Below the pieces are notes generated by a model. That model was not told the origin of the DNA. It worked only from the letters and a program-made list of their open reading frames with translations, and made no database searches. Source: Mycobacterium sp. (GTDB lineage Bacteria; Actinomycetota; Actinomycetes; Mycobacteriales; Mycobacteriaceae). Taken from it: 33,908 bases of DNA. Within the stretch, counting starts at the first letter, position 1; each line of letters begins with the position of its first letter. Below, in pieces: positions 24,393 to 33,626 of this stretch. The position numbers and the translations under genes were made by a program. The stretch is taken from contig WOYS01000125.1 in the NCBI GenBank assembly GCA_011620645.1, forward strand, positions 1 to 33,908, written 5' to 3'.

Positions 24393-25882
24393 AACAGTTC
24401 GAACTCGACGTGCTCGTCCGCGTGGCGCACGGTGACCTGCTGACCAACGAACATCTCTTTTGACATTGCCATCGCCACCTGGGCGTCGCCGTTGCGTGCC
24501 GCGACGCGTCGGCCGTCGCTCAAGCGCGCGAAAACCGGCACCCAGGACGGACCCTGGTCGCGGTCGTGCACCACCGTGTAGCCGTCTATCGTCGCCCTAC
24601 CAGATGCGTCGGCGGGCGGCGCGACCGCAAGTGAGGTGGCATCAATCGCGGACTGCGCCTGGACCGTATCCGGTGTCTGCCATCCGGTTGGCGGTGGCGT
24701 CGCCGACCACAAACCCAGCGAGTGCTTGGTGATGTACCAGCCGAGCCCGGACACGAGTCCGACGGCGTCCGGTTCGCTTCGGCAGCGTCGCACCATCTCC
24801 ACAATCGAATGGCTGACATAGTTGTTACCCGGTCCGCCGTGGTAGGGCAATCCGCCGGTCACCGTGAATCCGCGGGCATCCGCCGGGTCGAGATCGAAGG
24901 CATCGATCGCCGCCTCGACCGCGGAAGGAAAGCACGAGTAGAAATCGAACCATTTGATGTCGTCGATGTGAAGTCCGCTAGCGGCCAACACTGCCTCGCC
25001 GGCGGCCTTTATCCCCGCGGAACGACCCAGCTCCGGCCGCTGCACCGGAAAGTAGACGTCATTGCAGGTGGCCGACGACCACGGGAAGACCCACCGATGC
25101 CGAGGCACTCCGAGTTCCTCGGCGACTTCGGCAGCCATGATGACGAAGGCGGCCGCCATGTCGACGGCGATGATGCTGTTGAGCAGCTTCGGATACGGCT
25201 CACACACCATCCGGTTAGCCGGGGAGACCGCGCTGAGCTCATCGGCGGTACGGCAACGGGGAAACCAGGCCTGTTCGGGATGTCGTGACGCCTCGAGCGT
25301 GAACGGAGCCATCAGGTTCCCCAGCCAGCGGCGCTGCTCGTCGAATGTGCGGCCGGATCGAGCCGCAATCGCCGACTCGAATATCGGGTACACCTCATGC
25401 GGCCAATGTAACCCGGCGCACATCTCGGCTTCGCTCAGTCCGGGGCGTGTGTCGCCCAATGATTCGTCGTGTGCGGCAACGGGTTTCGGCTCCAACGGCG
25501 CATCACCCGATGTGACCTTGCGCGCTGACGCACCGCTCTCCGCTCCGACTACCAGTACGGCGTCGCTGACGCCGCGCCAAATACGGCGGCCCAGTTCCTC
25601 GACAAGGTACTGGGGCGTATTTCCGCCGACCGGACAACTGATGCGATGGTTCGGCGTGAGCCCAGCCGCTTCGGCGATCCTCGACGCGGGATTGTCGCGC
25701 GGAGTCAGCAAAATCCCCGGCGTCGCCACCGTATCGATCCGGTGTCCGATCGTGGCCCACGCATCCTGGAGTGCTCGGCGCGCGGCCTCGGCAGCCAAAT
25801 CGATGGGATCCACGACGCCTTCGCCGCGATGCGTGAGCTCACCGACTCCGACGACAACCGGGGTGCGTGGTGGGATGGCCAA
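24389..25882 (-). CDS. Thiolase-like acyltransferase (SCP-x/acetyl-CoA acetyltransferase type)
   Basis: A 497-residue thiolase-fold protein of the mycobacterial type with an extra C-terminal domain. VVVGVGELTHRG is the N-terminal signature. Cys83 in ISCPVGGNTPQYL occupies the nucleophile position. FDFYSCFPSAVE and GGLPYHGGPGNNYVSH near residues 310-360 are the second catalytic region. The last 70 residues (DGYTVVHDRDQGPSWVPVFA onward) look like an OB-fold-type add-on. It probably cleaves a beta-keto acyl-CoA. The start is TTG 25882; an in-frame stop lies two codons upstream, so no earlier start exists. It is the first gene of the minus operon and overlaps the dehydrogenase by four bases. Confidence 0.8.
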   Translation of the reverse strand: MAIPPRTPVVVGVGELTHRGEGVVDPIDLAAEAARRALQDAWATIGHRIDTVATPGILLTPRDNPASRIAEAAGLTPNHRISCPVGGNTPQYLVEELGRRIWRGVSDAVLVVGAESGASARKVTSGDAPLEPKPVAAHDESLGDTRPGLSEAEMCAGLHWPHEVYPIFESAIAARSGRTFDEQRRWLGNLMAPFTLEASRHPEQAWFPRCRTADELSAVSPANRMVCEPYPKLLNSIIAVDMAAAFVIMAAEVAEELGVPRHRWVFPWSSATCNDVYFPVQRPELGRSAGIKAAGEAVLAASGLHIDDIKWFDFYSCFPSAVEAAIDAFDLDPADARGFTVTGGLPYHGGPGNNYVSHSIVEMVRRCRSEPDAVGLVSGLGWYITKHSLGLWSATPPPTGWQTPDTVQAQSAIDATSLAVAPPADASGRATIDGYTVVHDRDQGPSWVPVFARLSDGRRVAARNGDAQVAMAMSKEMFVGQQVTVRHADEHVEFELL

Positions 25883-26408
25883 CGGTCAGGTCACGTTCAT
25901 TGTCGACGGCGACATGTCTGCGATAGTGTCACACCGCGCTTACGGAGGACAACCACCGCCGCCGCCCCGTTAGCAGAACCTGGTCGGGTTGTCACCACAT
26001 ACCTGCATCGTGACGAAACAGCATCGGGCGGGTGACGTCCAGGCCGCGCTCCCGCACCGTGTCGCGGGCACTTTTCGTGGTGCTTGCCGAGGTCTTGACA
26101 AGGCGAAGTGTTCCGGATCAAAGTGGTTGCATGCGCCCACAATGGTGCCAGATGCCACCAATTGCTGTTGAGCCAGCGTCGGAAGCAATCGCCGGTGGGA
26201 TGTTGCGATGAGGTTCCTACCCTTTACGAATTCCCCCCGCCGCAGTGATCGTGCCGACGCGGTGGTTACCGGTGCAGGCAGTGGCCGTGCCTCGGGTGTC
26301 GCCTACGACGTCTCGGACGAACATCAGGTGGGGGAACTCGCCGAGTCGGGGTAACGCGTTGACACCCCATGAACAACCAGACGGATGATCGAAGGAAGGT
26401 AAGGCGAC
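25883..26408. other. Divergent catabolic promoter region with gene remnants
   Basis: This 526-base gap separates the divergent catabolic operons. A plus-strand SDR remnant lies at 26256-26354. On the minus strand near 25975, CGDNPTRFC followed by a stop resembles the end of an amidohydrolase (ILVDNPTRF), with further coding-like pieces in other frames up to 26190; I rate this weakly. TTGACA at 26359-26364 could be the -35 of the diiron-BVMO operon, with no clear -10. No regulator gene is present. Confidence 0.45.
26256..26354 (+). pseudogene. Short-chain dehydrogenase remnant
   Basis: The plus strand reads DAVVTGAGSGRASGVAYDV followed by SDEHQVGELAESG and a stop. VTGAGSG is the SDR nucleotide-binding start, and DVSDEHQV is the conserved segment that normally lies about 50 residues later. 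The joint implies an internal deletion, and everything after the second block is missing. No start codon and ribosome site fit. Confidence 0.55.
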
Positions 26409-27332
26409 ATGACTTTCGAATACGCCGACATGCTGCAAACGATCAAAGACCGCCAGTGGGCGCTGGCCGACATCGACTGGGACGCACCCGGTGCCGAGTT
26501 GATCACCGACGAGCAGCGGCCCAGCCTCAAACAGTTCATGTCCGACGTGGTGTGGATCGAGCATGTCGGTGCCCGCGCTTTCGTGGCGATGGCCCCCAAG
26601 GCCCCGTTCGACGCGCTGGGAGAGATATACCAGTATTTCCACGCCGAAGAGCAGCGGCACGCCAACGCGGAACTGGCACTCATGCATCGCTGGGGGATGC
26701 TTGAGGAGGGTGAGACTCCCGTACCGAGCAAAAACATCCGACTCGTCATCGAATGGCTCGATCGATACGCCGAAGCGCTCCCGTTGACGGTGATAGGAGC
26801 CGCCATACCTGCGCTGGAAACCGCTCTGGACGGAGCGTTGCTCAAGTTCCTGTTGGACGAGGTCGCAGACCCCGTATGCGGTGAAGTGTTCGCCAAGGTC
26901 AACAGCGACGAATCCCGCCACCTGGCAGTGGGTTTTCAGGTGCTCAACGATCTGGGCGCCAGCCCAATACGGGTTCACGCAATTCAGACCGCGGCGTCGC
27001 TCGTCGACCCGCGAATTCTCACCGGCGCGTTGCTCTACATCCCGCTGCTGACCCGCATGCTGATGAACCTCAATGCCTGGGGCCTGTCCGAGGAAAAACT
27101 GTACAACGCAGTCACCCGCTACTCCAACGTCGGTGATCGCAGCGAGCACACCCGCCGTGTTCCCCCGTATCACATCCTCAAGGCCCACATGTCCGCCACG
27201 ATCAACCACACCCAACCGCTGCACTTCATCTCCCAGCGTCTGGGCACGGTGATCGACCACTTCCCCATTCAAGTACTCGGTAAGACACCGTCATGGACTG
27301 ATGAGCTCACCTACGAACCAGTGGCCAAGTGA
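26409..27332 (+). CDS. Ferritin-like diiron protein, putative oxygenase
   Basis: A 307-residue helical protein with the carboxylate-bridged diiron pattern twice: Glu51 followed by E81QRH84, then Glu137 followed by E168SRH171 (E ... ExxH ... E ... ExxH). This spacing is that of ferritin-like oxygenases and R2-type proteins rather than storage ferritin, and the length exceeds ferritin. The reaction is unknown; hydroxylation or N-oxygenation of a substrate is possible. AAGGAAGG lies about 10 bases before the ATG. Its stop overlaps the BVMO start by four bases (GTGA), so the two are made together. Related diiron proteins commonly accompany monooxygenases in mycobacteria. Confidence 0.75.
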   Translation: MTFEYADMLQTIKDRQWALADIDWDAPGAELITDEQRPSLKQFMSDVVWIEHVGARAFVAMAPKAPFDALGEIYQYFHAEEQRHANAELALMHRWGMLEEGETPVPSKNIRLVIEWLDRYAEALPLTVIGAAIPALETALDGALLKFLLDEVADPVCGEVFAKVNSDESRHLAVGFQVLNDLGASPIRVHAIQTAASLVDPRILTGALLYIPLLTRMLMNLNAWGLSEEKLYNAVTRYSNVGDRSEHTRRVPPYHILKAHMSATINHTQPLHFISQRLGTVIDHFPIQVLGKTPSWTDELTYEPVAK

Positions 27333-28978
27333 GCGACACGACCACTGTTCTTATCATCGGAGCAGGTTTCGCCGGCCTCGGTACCGCGGTACGCCTGTTA
27401 AAGCAGGGCATCGACGACTTCGTCATCCTGGAGCGCGCCGGCGAGGTCGGGGGGACCTGGCGTGACAATACCTACCCAGGTGCCGCCTGCGACGTACCGT
27501 CGCTTCTGTATTCGTATTCCTTCGAACAGAATCCGAACTGGTCGCGTGCCTATTCGGGAAGCAGCGAGATACTCGACTACATCAAGGGCCTGGTCGACAA
27601 GCACGCGCTGTCGCGGTTCATCCGGTTCCACGTCAACGTGACCGGCTTGGTATTCGACGACGACAGCGCCACGTGGACCGCCGAAACCGACGGCGGGCCA
27701 AGCTACCGGGCACGCACTGTGGTGGTGGCAAGCGGCCCACTCTCCAATGCCAGCCTGCCCGACATTCGCGGTTTGGAGACTTATATTGGCCACAAGTTCC
27801 ACAGCGCACGCTGGGATCACGATTACGACATGGCCGACAAGCGGGTCGCGGTGATCGGTACCGGAGCGAGCGCGGTGCAAATTGTTCCGGAGTTGGTGAA
27901 GACCGCGCGATCGGTCAAAGTGTTTCAACGAACGCCCGGTTGGGTGCTTCCCCGCCCCGATTTCCCGCATCCGCGTGTCGCCAGGGCCGCGTTCAGTCAG
28001 GTACCGGTCCTGCAGAGTACCGCTCGCCAAGCATGGTTCTGGGCGCACGAGGTCATGGCCGTCGGCATGGTGTGGGACACCTCGGCCACCACTGTCATTC
28101 AGTGGGCGGCGAAGGCGAACTTGCGCCGCCAAGTCAAAGACCGCTGGCTCAGAAAACAATTGACGCCCGAGTTCCGGCCCGGATGCAAGCGCATGCTGAT
28201 GACCAATGACTACTATCCAGCACTGCAACGCGACAACTGCAAACTCATCTCCTGGCCGATCGCGACCATCTCGCCTACCGGCATCCGCACCGCAGACGGC
28301 ATCGAACACGAGGTCGACTGCATCGTGTTCGCCACCGGTTTCGATGTCTGCAAAGCCGGCACACCGTTTCCCATCTCCGGCGTAGACGGTCGAAAGCTTG
28401 GTGAGGAATGGTCTCACGGCGCCTACGCTTATAAGAGCGTCAGCGTCTCTGGCTACCCCAACCTTTTCTTCACCTTCGGGCCGAATTCGGGACCGGGACA
28501 CAATTCTGCGTTGGTGTACATGGAAGCCGAGATCCGCTACATCGTCGATGCGATCCGCATGATCATCGACCGTGGTTTCCAAACCTTCGACGTCAAAGAG
28601 GTCCGACAGAACAGGTACCACGCCCACATACAGCGCCGGCTTGCCGCCACGACGTGGAACTCCGGCTGTAAGAGCTGGTATCTCACAGAGGATGGCTACA
28701 ACGGCACCATGTATCCGGGCTTCGCCACCCAGTTCGTCCGGCAGCTGGCAAGGGTCGAACTCGATGATTACTTGACGAGATCACAGCCCCCTGCGCGCAA
28801 GAAGCCCCAGCGGACGCGTCCCGAGTTGGCCGCAGGGGGTTCGCACAGCGCAAGCAAAGTACGACGGCAGCGCAACGGCGATCCTGCGTCCTCCGACGAG
28901 CGCAGACGCAAAGCTGTCCGCCGCTCGGCACCGACCACTTCAAGCGACGCAGCGTCGCAAGTAGTGGATGGTGCTTGA
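27329..28978 (+). CDS. Baeyer-Villiger-type flavin monooxygenase
   Basis: A 549-residue FAD/NADPH monooxygenase. Landmarks are GAGFAGLG at 11-18 (FAD loop), GGTWRDNTYPGAACD at 41-55 (the GxWxxxxYPGxxxD motif), YIGHKFHSARW at 152-162 (the BVMO fingerprint FxGxxxH[ST]xxW with Tyr for Phe), GTGASA at 177-182 (NADPH loop) and FATGFD near residue 338. It should insert oxygen next to a carbonyl to give an ester or lactone. The last 60 residues are a Lys/Arg/Ser-rich tail, apparently disordered and unusual for the family. The GTG start overlaps the diiron gene's stop, implying coupled translation. No signal peptide is visible. Confidence 0.88.
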   Translation: MSDTTTVLIIGAGFAGLGTAVRLLKQGIDDFVILERAGEVGGTWRDNTYPGAACDVPSLLYSYSFEQNPNWSRAYSGSSEILDYIKGLVDKHALSRFIRFHVNVTGLVFDDDSATWTAETDGGPSYRARTVVVASGPLSNASLPDIRGLETYIGHKFHSARWDHDYDMADKRVAVIGTGASAVQIVPELVKTARSVKVFQRTPGWVLPRPDFPHPRVARAAFSQVPVLQSTARQAWFWAHEVMAVGMVWDTSATTVIQWAAKANLRRQVKDRWLRKQLTPEFRPGCKRMLMTNDYYPALQRDNCKLISWPIATISPTGIRTADGIEHEVDCIVFATGFDVCKAGTPFPISGVDGRKLGEEWSHGAYAYKSVSVSGYPNLFFTFGPNSGPGHNSALVYMEAEIRYIVDAIRMIIDRGFQTFDVKEVRQNRYHAHIQRRLAATTWNSGCKSWYLTEDGYNGTMYPGFATQFVRQLARVELDDYLTRSQPPARKKPQRTRPELAAGGSHSASKVRRQRNGDPASSDERRRKAVRRSAPTTSSDAASQVVDGA

Positions 28979-29131
28979 GCCGCAACCGTTTACACCGTCG
29001 ACGGCCGATGGCACGATATGGACGTCCTCAATCCTTGCGACTGGTTTCACAGCCACTCGAGCGTTGAGATGCCCAGCTTGCGGCGTGACGCACGCTGCTA
29101 GATATACGAACTGATCGATCCGGGAGTCATC

Positions 29132-30331
29132 ATGATTGGTACTGAAACAACCAACAGCAGCATCGACCAGGCGGGAGCTCGCACTCTCTCCAACGATCCG
29201 TGGACCACCCCCGAGCGGCAAGCACTGAGCCAGTTGGCGCGATCTTTCGTCGCACGCGAGATCGCGCCACATTTGGCGGAGTGGGAGCAGGTCGGCGAAA
29301 TTCCACGTGACCTGCACCGTAAGGTTGCCGGTGTGGGACTTCTCGCCGTCGGATTCCCCGAGGAGGTGGGAGGCAGCGGCGGTGACGCGATCGATACGGC
29401 GCTGATAACCGAAGCCATCCTCGCGAGCGGTGGGTCCACCGGCGTGTGCGCCGCGCTCTTCACCCACGGTATTGCGCTCCCGCACATCGCTGCGAACGGC
29501 TCCGATACCTTGATCGACCGCTACGTTCGTCCCACCCTGGCCGGCGAAATGATTGGCTCGCTGGCCGTCACCGAACCTGGAGCGGGCTCCGATGTGGCCA
29601 ACCTGCGCACACGAGCGGTCCGCGACGGCGAAACGTATGTGGTCAACGGTGCCAAGACGTACATTACGAGTGGTGTCCGTGCCGACTTCGTGACTACCGC
29701 GGTGCGCACCGGAGGACCCGGCTACGGCGGCGTTTCGTTGCTGGTGATTGACAAGGGCACACCGGGATTCGAGGTATCCCGTCGGCTGGACAAGATGGGG
29801 TGGCGTTGCAGCGACACCGCAGAGCTGTCATTTGTCGACGTTCGCGTCCCCGCTGCGAACTTGGTGGGGGCCGAGAACAGCGGATTTGTCCAGATCATGC
29901 AGCAGTTTCAGTCCGAACGACTCGGCATTGCCGTACAGGCGTACGCGACGGCGGAACGCGCGCTCACCCTGGCGAAGGGCTGGGCGCACGAACGCGAGAC
30001 TTTCGGGAAACCCCTGACGGCTCGTCAGGTTATCCGCCATAAACTTGCGGAAATGGCACGTCAGGTCGACGTCGCCCGCACGTACACCCGCACCGTGATG
30101 CAACGCTGGCTGGCCGGGGAGGATGTGGTGACCGAGGTGTCGATGGCCAAGAACACCGCGGTGTATGCATGCGACTACGTGGTGAATGAGGCGGTCCAGA
30201 TCTTCGGCGGTATGGGTTATATGCGTGAGTCCGAAATCGAGCGGCACTACCGAGATTGCCGGATTCTCGGAATAGGCGGTGGCGCAAACGAGATCATGAA
30301 CGAGATCATCGCGAAGCGAATGGGCTTGTAA
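29132..30331 (+). CDS. Acyl-CoA dehydrogenase (LCAD/IVD type)
   Basis: A 399-residue FAD flavoprotein. Family elements are LAVTEPGAGSDVANLRTRA near residue 146, VNGAKTYITSG near 172, the adenine/FAD segment RETFGKPL, IFGGMGYMRESEIERHYRDC near 356 and the C-terminal GGGANEIMNEIIAKR. The MCAD-type catalytic Glu (YEGT) is absent; instead the base is probably the Glu in SERLGIA, as in long-chain acyl-CoA and isovaleryl-CoA dehydrogenases. The start is ATG 29132, with GGGAG about nine bases upstream. It follows the BVMO by 153 bases and precedes an acyl-CoA synthetase, fitting a beta-oxidation role on a product of this cluster. Substrate unknown. Confidence 0.88.
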   Translation: MIGTETTNSSIDQAGARTLSNDPWTTPERQALSQLARSFVAREIAPHLAEWEQVGEIPRDLHRKVAGVGLLAVGFPEEVGGSGGDAIDTALITEAILASGGSTGVCAALFTHGIALPHIAANGSDTLIDRYVRPTLAGEMIGSLAVTEPGAGSDVANLRTRAVRDGETYVVNGAKTYITSGVRADFVTTAVRTGGPGYGGVSLLVIDKGTPGFEVSRRLDKMGWRCSDTAELSFVDVRVPAANLVGAENSGFVQIMQQFQSERLGIAVQAYATAERALTLAKGWAHERETFGKPLTARQVIRHKLAEMARQVDVARTYTRTVMQRWLAGEDVVTEVSMAKNTAVYACDYVVNEAVQIFGGMGYMRESEIERHYRDCRILGIGGGANEIMNEIIAKRMGL

Positions 30332-30396
30332 CTGTTCGACACGAAATTTCAGTGCCACGACGACGCGCCTGGGCGACAGGCATACAAGGAGATGAC

Positions 30397-31944
30397 ATGG
30401 ACCGAGGCATCGGCAGTTGGGCGACGAGGCGGGCGTTCCTGTCCGGTGACCGCACCGCCCTCGTTGCGGGGAGCCGACGAATGACCTTCACTGAGTTGGA
30501 CGAACGGACCAACCGGCTTGCGCGTGCCCTCCGGGCACTCGGCGTGCGCAAGGGTGACAGGATTGGCGGTCTCTTGATCAACAGTCCCGCCTTCATAGAA
30601 ACGATGCTCGCAGCCGCCAAATTGGGCGCGATCTTCGTGCCCATGAACTTGCGACTGGCGCCGGCCGAGGTTGCTTACCAGCTGGCTGACTCGGGTGCAG
30701 ACGTCCTCGTGTACTCCGCCCCATTGGCCCCGCTGGCCCGTGCAGCGGTGTCCGAGGATGGGGTAAGGGTCCGCCACCGTGTGATCGTCGGCGGTGAGTG
30801 CCTCGCCGCTGAGCTGTCCTACGACGACGTCGTGAACAGTGAAGCGTCCGCGGCCGTGGGCTGCGACGTAGCGGGTCATGACATAGCAAATCTCATGTAT
30901 ACGTCGGGGACTACTGGCCGTCCCAAGGGTGTGATGCTCACCCACGACAACCATTTGTGGAATGTCATGAATGCGCTGACGGTGGGGCGCGGGCTGCGTG
31001 AGACAGACGTGACAGTCGCAGTGGCTCCGATGTTCCACATCGGGGGGCTCGGAGTGCACACACTGCCGCTGCTGCATGTCGGCGGGTGCAGCGTGGTCGT
31101 GCCCTCCTTCGATCCGCTCCAGACGCTGACATTGATGGCCCATGAGCGCGCGACGGTGCAATTCATGGTTCCGGCGATGTGGGCTGCGCTCATGCATGTC
31201 CCAGGGTTCGCCGACTACGATTTGTCGGCTCTGGAATTAGCTGGTGCGGGTGGCGCACCGTGCCCCTTGACCGTCATCGAATTCTTCCAGGAACGTGGTC
31301 TGCCGTTTCAGGAGGGATTCGGCATGACCGAAACCGCGCCCATCGTCTCGTTCCTTGACGCCGACCACGTCAAAGAGAAGGCAGGATCGATTGGTCGCAC
31401 GGCTTTCCACGTCGAAGCTCGTATCGTCGATGACGCCGACCGCGCGGTGCCCGCCGGCGAAGTGGGCGAGTTGGTAGTCCGTGGGCCAAACGTATTCGTA
31501 GGCTACTGGGGTCTTCCGGAGGCGACCGCCGAAGCTTTTCGGGGCGGCTGGTTCCATACCGGCGACCTGGGCCGGATCGACCCAGAAGGTTTCATCACGC
31601 TAGTGGATCGCAAAAAAGACATGATCATCAGCGGCGGTGAAAACGTGTACCCGATCGAGGTGGAGCAGGTCCTCCACCGTCACCAAGCCGTGCGGGAGGT
31701 CGCGGTCGTGGGTGTGCCGCATCCCCGTTGGGGCGAAACTCCGGTGGCCGTCGTCGCCCTTAAGGATGGTGGGGCCGTGGATGCAGAGGAGCTCATCGAT
31801 TATGCGCGAGACCGCCTTGCCCACTTCAAATGCCCGACGCAAGTGCATGTCGTTCCGGAATTGCCGCGAAACGCCACGGGCAAGGTGCTCAAGACGGAGC
31901 TTCGCCTGCAGTTCGGCGGCGACGAAAGTTCAGTGCTGCGTTGA
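30397..31944 (+). CDS. Acyl-CoA synthetase (FadD-like, ANL superfamily)
   Basis: The predicted protein has 515 residues. Motifs in order are the P-loop YTSGTTGRPKG at 168-178, GFGMTET near 308 (adenylate motif), GWFHTGDLG near 385, DRKKDMIISGGENVYP near 405 and NATGKVLK near the end, with catalytic Lys496. The enzyme should adenylate a carboxylic acid and join it to CoA. An in-frame ATG does not occur earlier with a ribosome site; the ATG at 30397 has AAGGAG five bases upstream. It follows the acyl-CoA dehydrogenase by 65 bases and would activate the acid that the dehydrogenase then oxidises. Immediately after its stop comes the photolyase remnant, so the operon's 3' end has been rearranged. 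Confidence 0.9.
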   Translation: MDRGIGSWATRRAFLSGDRTALVAGSRRMTFTELDERTNRLARALRALGVRKGDRIGGLLINSPAFIETMLAAAKLGAIFVPMNLRLAPAEVAYQLADSGADVLVYSAPLAPLARAAVSEDGVRVRHRVIVGGECLAAELSYDDVVNSEASAAVGCDVAGHDIANLMYTSGTTGRPKGVMLTHDNHLWNVMNALTVGRGLRETDVTVAVAPMFHIGGLGVHTLPLLHVGGCSVVVPSFDPLQTLTLMAHERATVQFMVPAMWAALMHVPGFADYDLSALELAGAGGAPCPLTVIEFFQERGLPFQEGFGMTETAPIVSFLDADHVKEKAGSIGRTAFHVEARIVDDADRAVPAGEVGELVVRGPNVFVGYWGLPEATAEAFRGGWFHTGDLGRIDPEGFITLVDRKKDMIISGGENVYPIEVEQVLHRHQAVREVAVVGVPHPRWGETPVAVVALKDGGAVDAEELIDYARDRLAHFKCPTQVHVVPELPRNATGKVLKTELRLQFGGDESSVLR

Positions 31945-32788
31945 TCCGCCGCGGCTGCAATTCCTGGGCGACAGCCTGCGTCACCTTTATGATGAACTCA
32001 ACGGTAGGCTGCTGGTGGTCCGCGGATCCGCCGAGAAGCGAATTCCTTTGATTGCCAAAGATATCGGGGCGGATTCGGTCCACATCTCCGAAGACTTCAC
32101 ACCATTCGGCCGCCGTCGTGACGAGCAGGTGAGGAAGGCGCTCGCAGATGTGCCGTTGGTCGCAACCGGCTCTCCGTACCTCGTTTCGCCGGGCCGTGTG
32201 GTCAAGGACGATGAAAGCCCCTACAAGGTGTACGCCGACGTGCTGAACCACTGGCCGCGCAGCGCCTGGTGGAACTGGAATACGGACTTCGACGCCATCG
32301 AAACCGACAGCGGTGCCGACGCCGAGAAGTTGTTCGAGGCGTGGAAATCCGGTCGGACCGGCTTCCCGATCGTCGACGCCGGGATGCGCCAGCTGTCCGA
32401 GACCGGTGTCATGCACAACCGGGTCCGGATGATCGTCGCGTCCTTCCTGGTCAAGGATCTGCACCTGCCCTGGCAATGGGGTGCGCGCTGGTTCCTGGAG
32501 CAGTTGGTCGATGGCGATATGGCCAGCAATCAGCACGGTTGGCAGTGGTGTGCCGGCAGCGGCACCGATGCGGCACCGTATTTCAGGGTCTTCAACCCGA
32601 CCACCCAGGGTCAAAAGTTCGACCCCGCAGGAGATTACATCCGTCGATGGAGCCCAGAAATTGTTGACGCCGATGACCCGCACCTCAAGAACGGGCAAGG
32701 GCACCCCGGGTATCCAGAACCTGTTGTCGATCACGGTCATGAACGCACCGAGGCGCTGCGCCGCTACAGGGTGCTGACCGGAAAGTAG
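31945..32788 (+). pseudogene. phr: Photolyase pseudogene (N-terminus missing, internal deletion)
   Basis: The frame continues directly after the synthetase stop as PPRLQFLGDSLRHLYDELNG and then HISEDFTPFGRRRD, KDDESPYKVYADVL, HWPRSAWWNWNTDF, FPIVDAGMRQLSETGVMHNR, WFLEQLVDGD and NQHGWQWCAGSGTDAAPYFR. These are class I CPD photolyase (deoxyribodipyrimidine photo-lyase) blocks, including the FAD-binding C-terminal helices. About 40-60 N-terminal residues are absent, with no start codon or ribosome site. A central stretch of roughly 120-130 residues is missing between SPYKV and YADVL, where the frame is nonetheless kept. The remaining 280 codons contain no stop, so decay may be recent. The antenna-binding part is damaged, so no activity is expected. 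Confidence 0.8.
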
Positions 32789-32913
32789 CCGCCATCAACC
32801 GCATCAAGGATTGCGTCGGACAAGGCTAGCCAACTGCGGCTACGCTTCGATCGTGCCGACCGTCGCGGGCAGAGCCTTCGTGGTGCCCGCGTCGACGGGC
32901 AACATCGGTTCCG

Positions 32914-33626
32914 GTGAGGACGGCAACGTCAATAATTTCCGCGCCAACTCGCGGGCCAAATCGTCGACTCTCGCTGGTGGCCGTGTCGGCGGCCGATGGT
33001 TCGCCGGTCGATCCCGCGGCGAAGCGGATCACCGCACGCCTGCCGAATTGGTTGCGGCTGGTCATGTACTACGCGGGAAACAATGACGGCCCCTGGCAAG
33101 AACTCCCCGCGGTCCTGCACGTGCCCGTGTGGATCGACGTGAGCACCCGTCAGATCGAGGCGCTCGATGTCGACGGTGCCGCCAGGGAACTGGCGGGCCA
33201 TCGCGCCGTGGGCCGTAAAGAGTGGCTGCACACCGAGGCGCCGCTGTCGGATGTCCGGGCGGTGTTCAGCTTACCGTCGATGGCGGTGCGTGCGGCGCGC
33301 GCCGTGGGTCCGGCGGTACGCGATCTGGTCAATGACATCCGCAGCATCGTCGATGCCAACCCGGCGCATCGCGAGATCTCCCCCGCCGAACCTGAGACGC
33401 GCCGACGCACTGCCGTCATGCTTCGCTACCAGCTGGAACGAGATCCCAAGCAGTACAGGAAAGTTCGTGAGAGTGCACTGCAGGCGGGCCCGTCCATCGT
33501 GCAGTCGACCCTGGCGGGCAGCTATCCCCCGGCGGCGTTCGATGCGTGGTGATGTTCCAGCACACCTCCGGGGTGATCACCGACGAGGAAGCCCAGCGAT
33601 TCCGCGACGAGGCGGGCCGCGGCTGA
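32914..33626 (+). pseudogene. Frameshifted conserved hypothetical gene
   Basis: A frame of 212 codons from GTG 32914 to a TGA at 33550-33552 encodes a charged, cytosolic-looking protein. It includes VAVSAADGSPVDPAAKRIT, WLRLVMYYAGNNDGPW, LHVPVWIDVSTRQIEALDVD and REISPAEPETRRRTAVMLR. Just past the stop, a one-base shift continues in coding style as VMFQHTSGVITDEEAQRFRD and ends at 33626, which looks like the natural C-terminus. One base appears lost near 33551. I recall no named family; the function is unknown. The exact start is uncertain because no ribosome site is clear. Confidence 0.55.

Noticed and set aside
26217..27272. Minus-strand open frame of 351 codons opposite the diiron gene
   Set aside because: It is the shadow of the diiron gene; the plus strand carries a full metal-ligand pattern and a ribosome site.
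30285..30300. Acyl-CoA dehydrogenase lacking the catalytic Glu at the MCAD position
   Set aside because: The GGGANEIM form is normal for LCAD/IVD-type members, whose base lies elsewhere (SERL), so it is not a defect.
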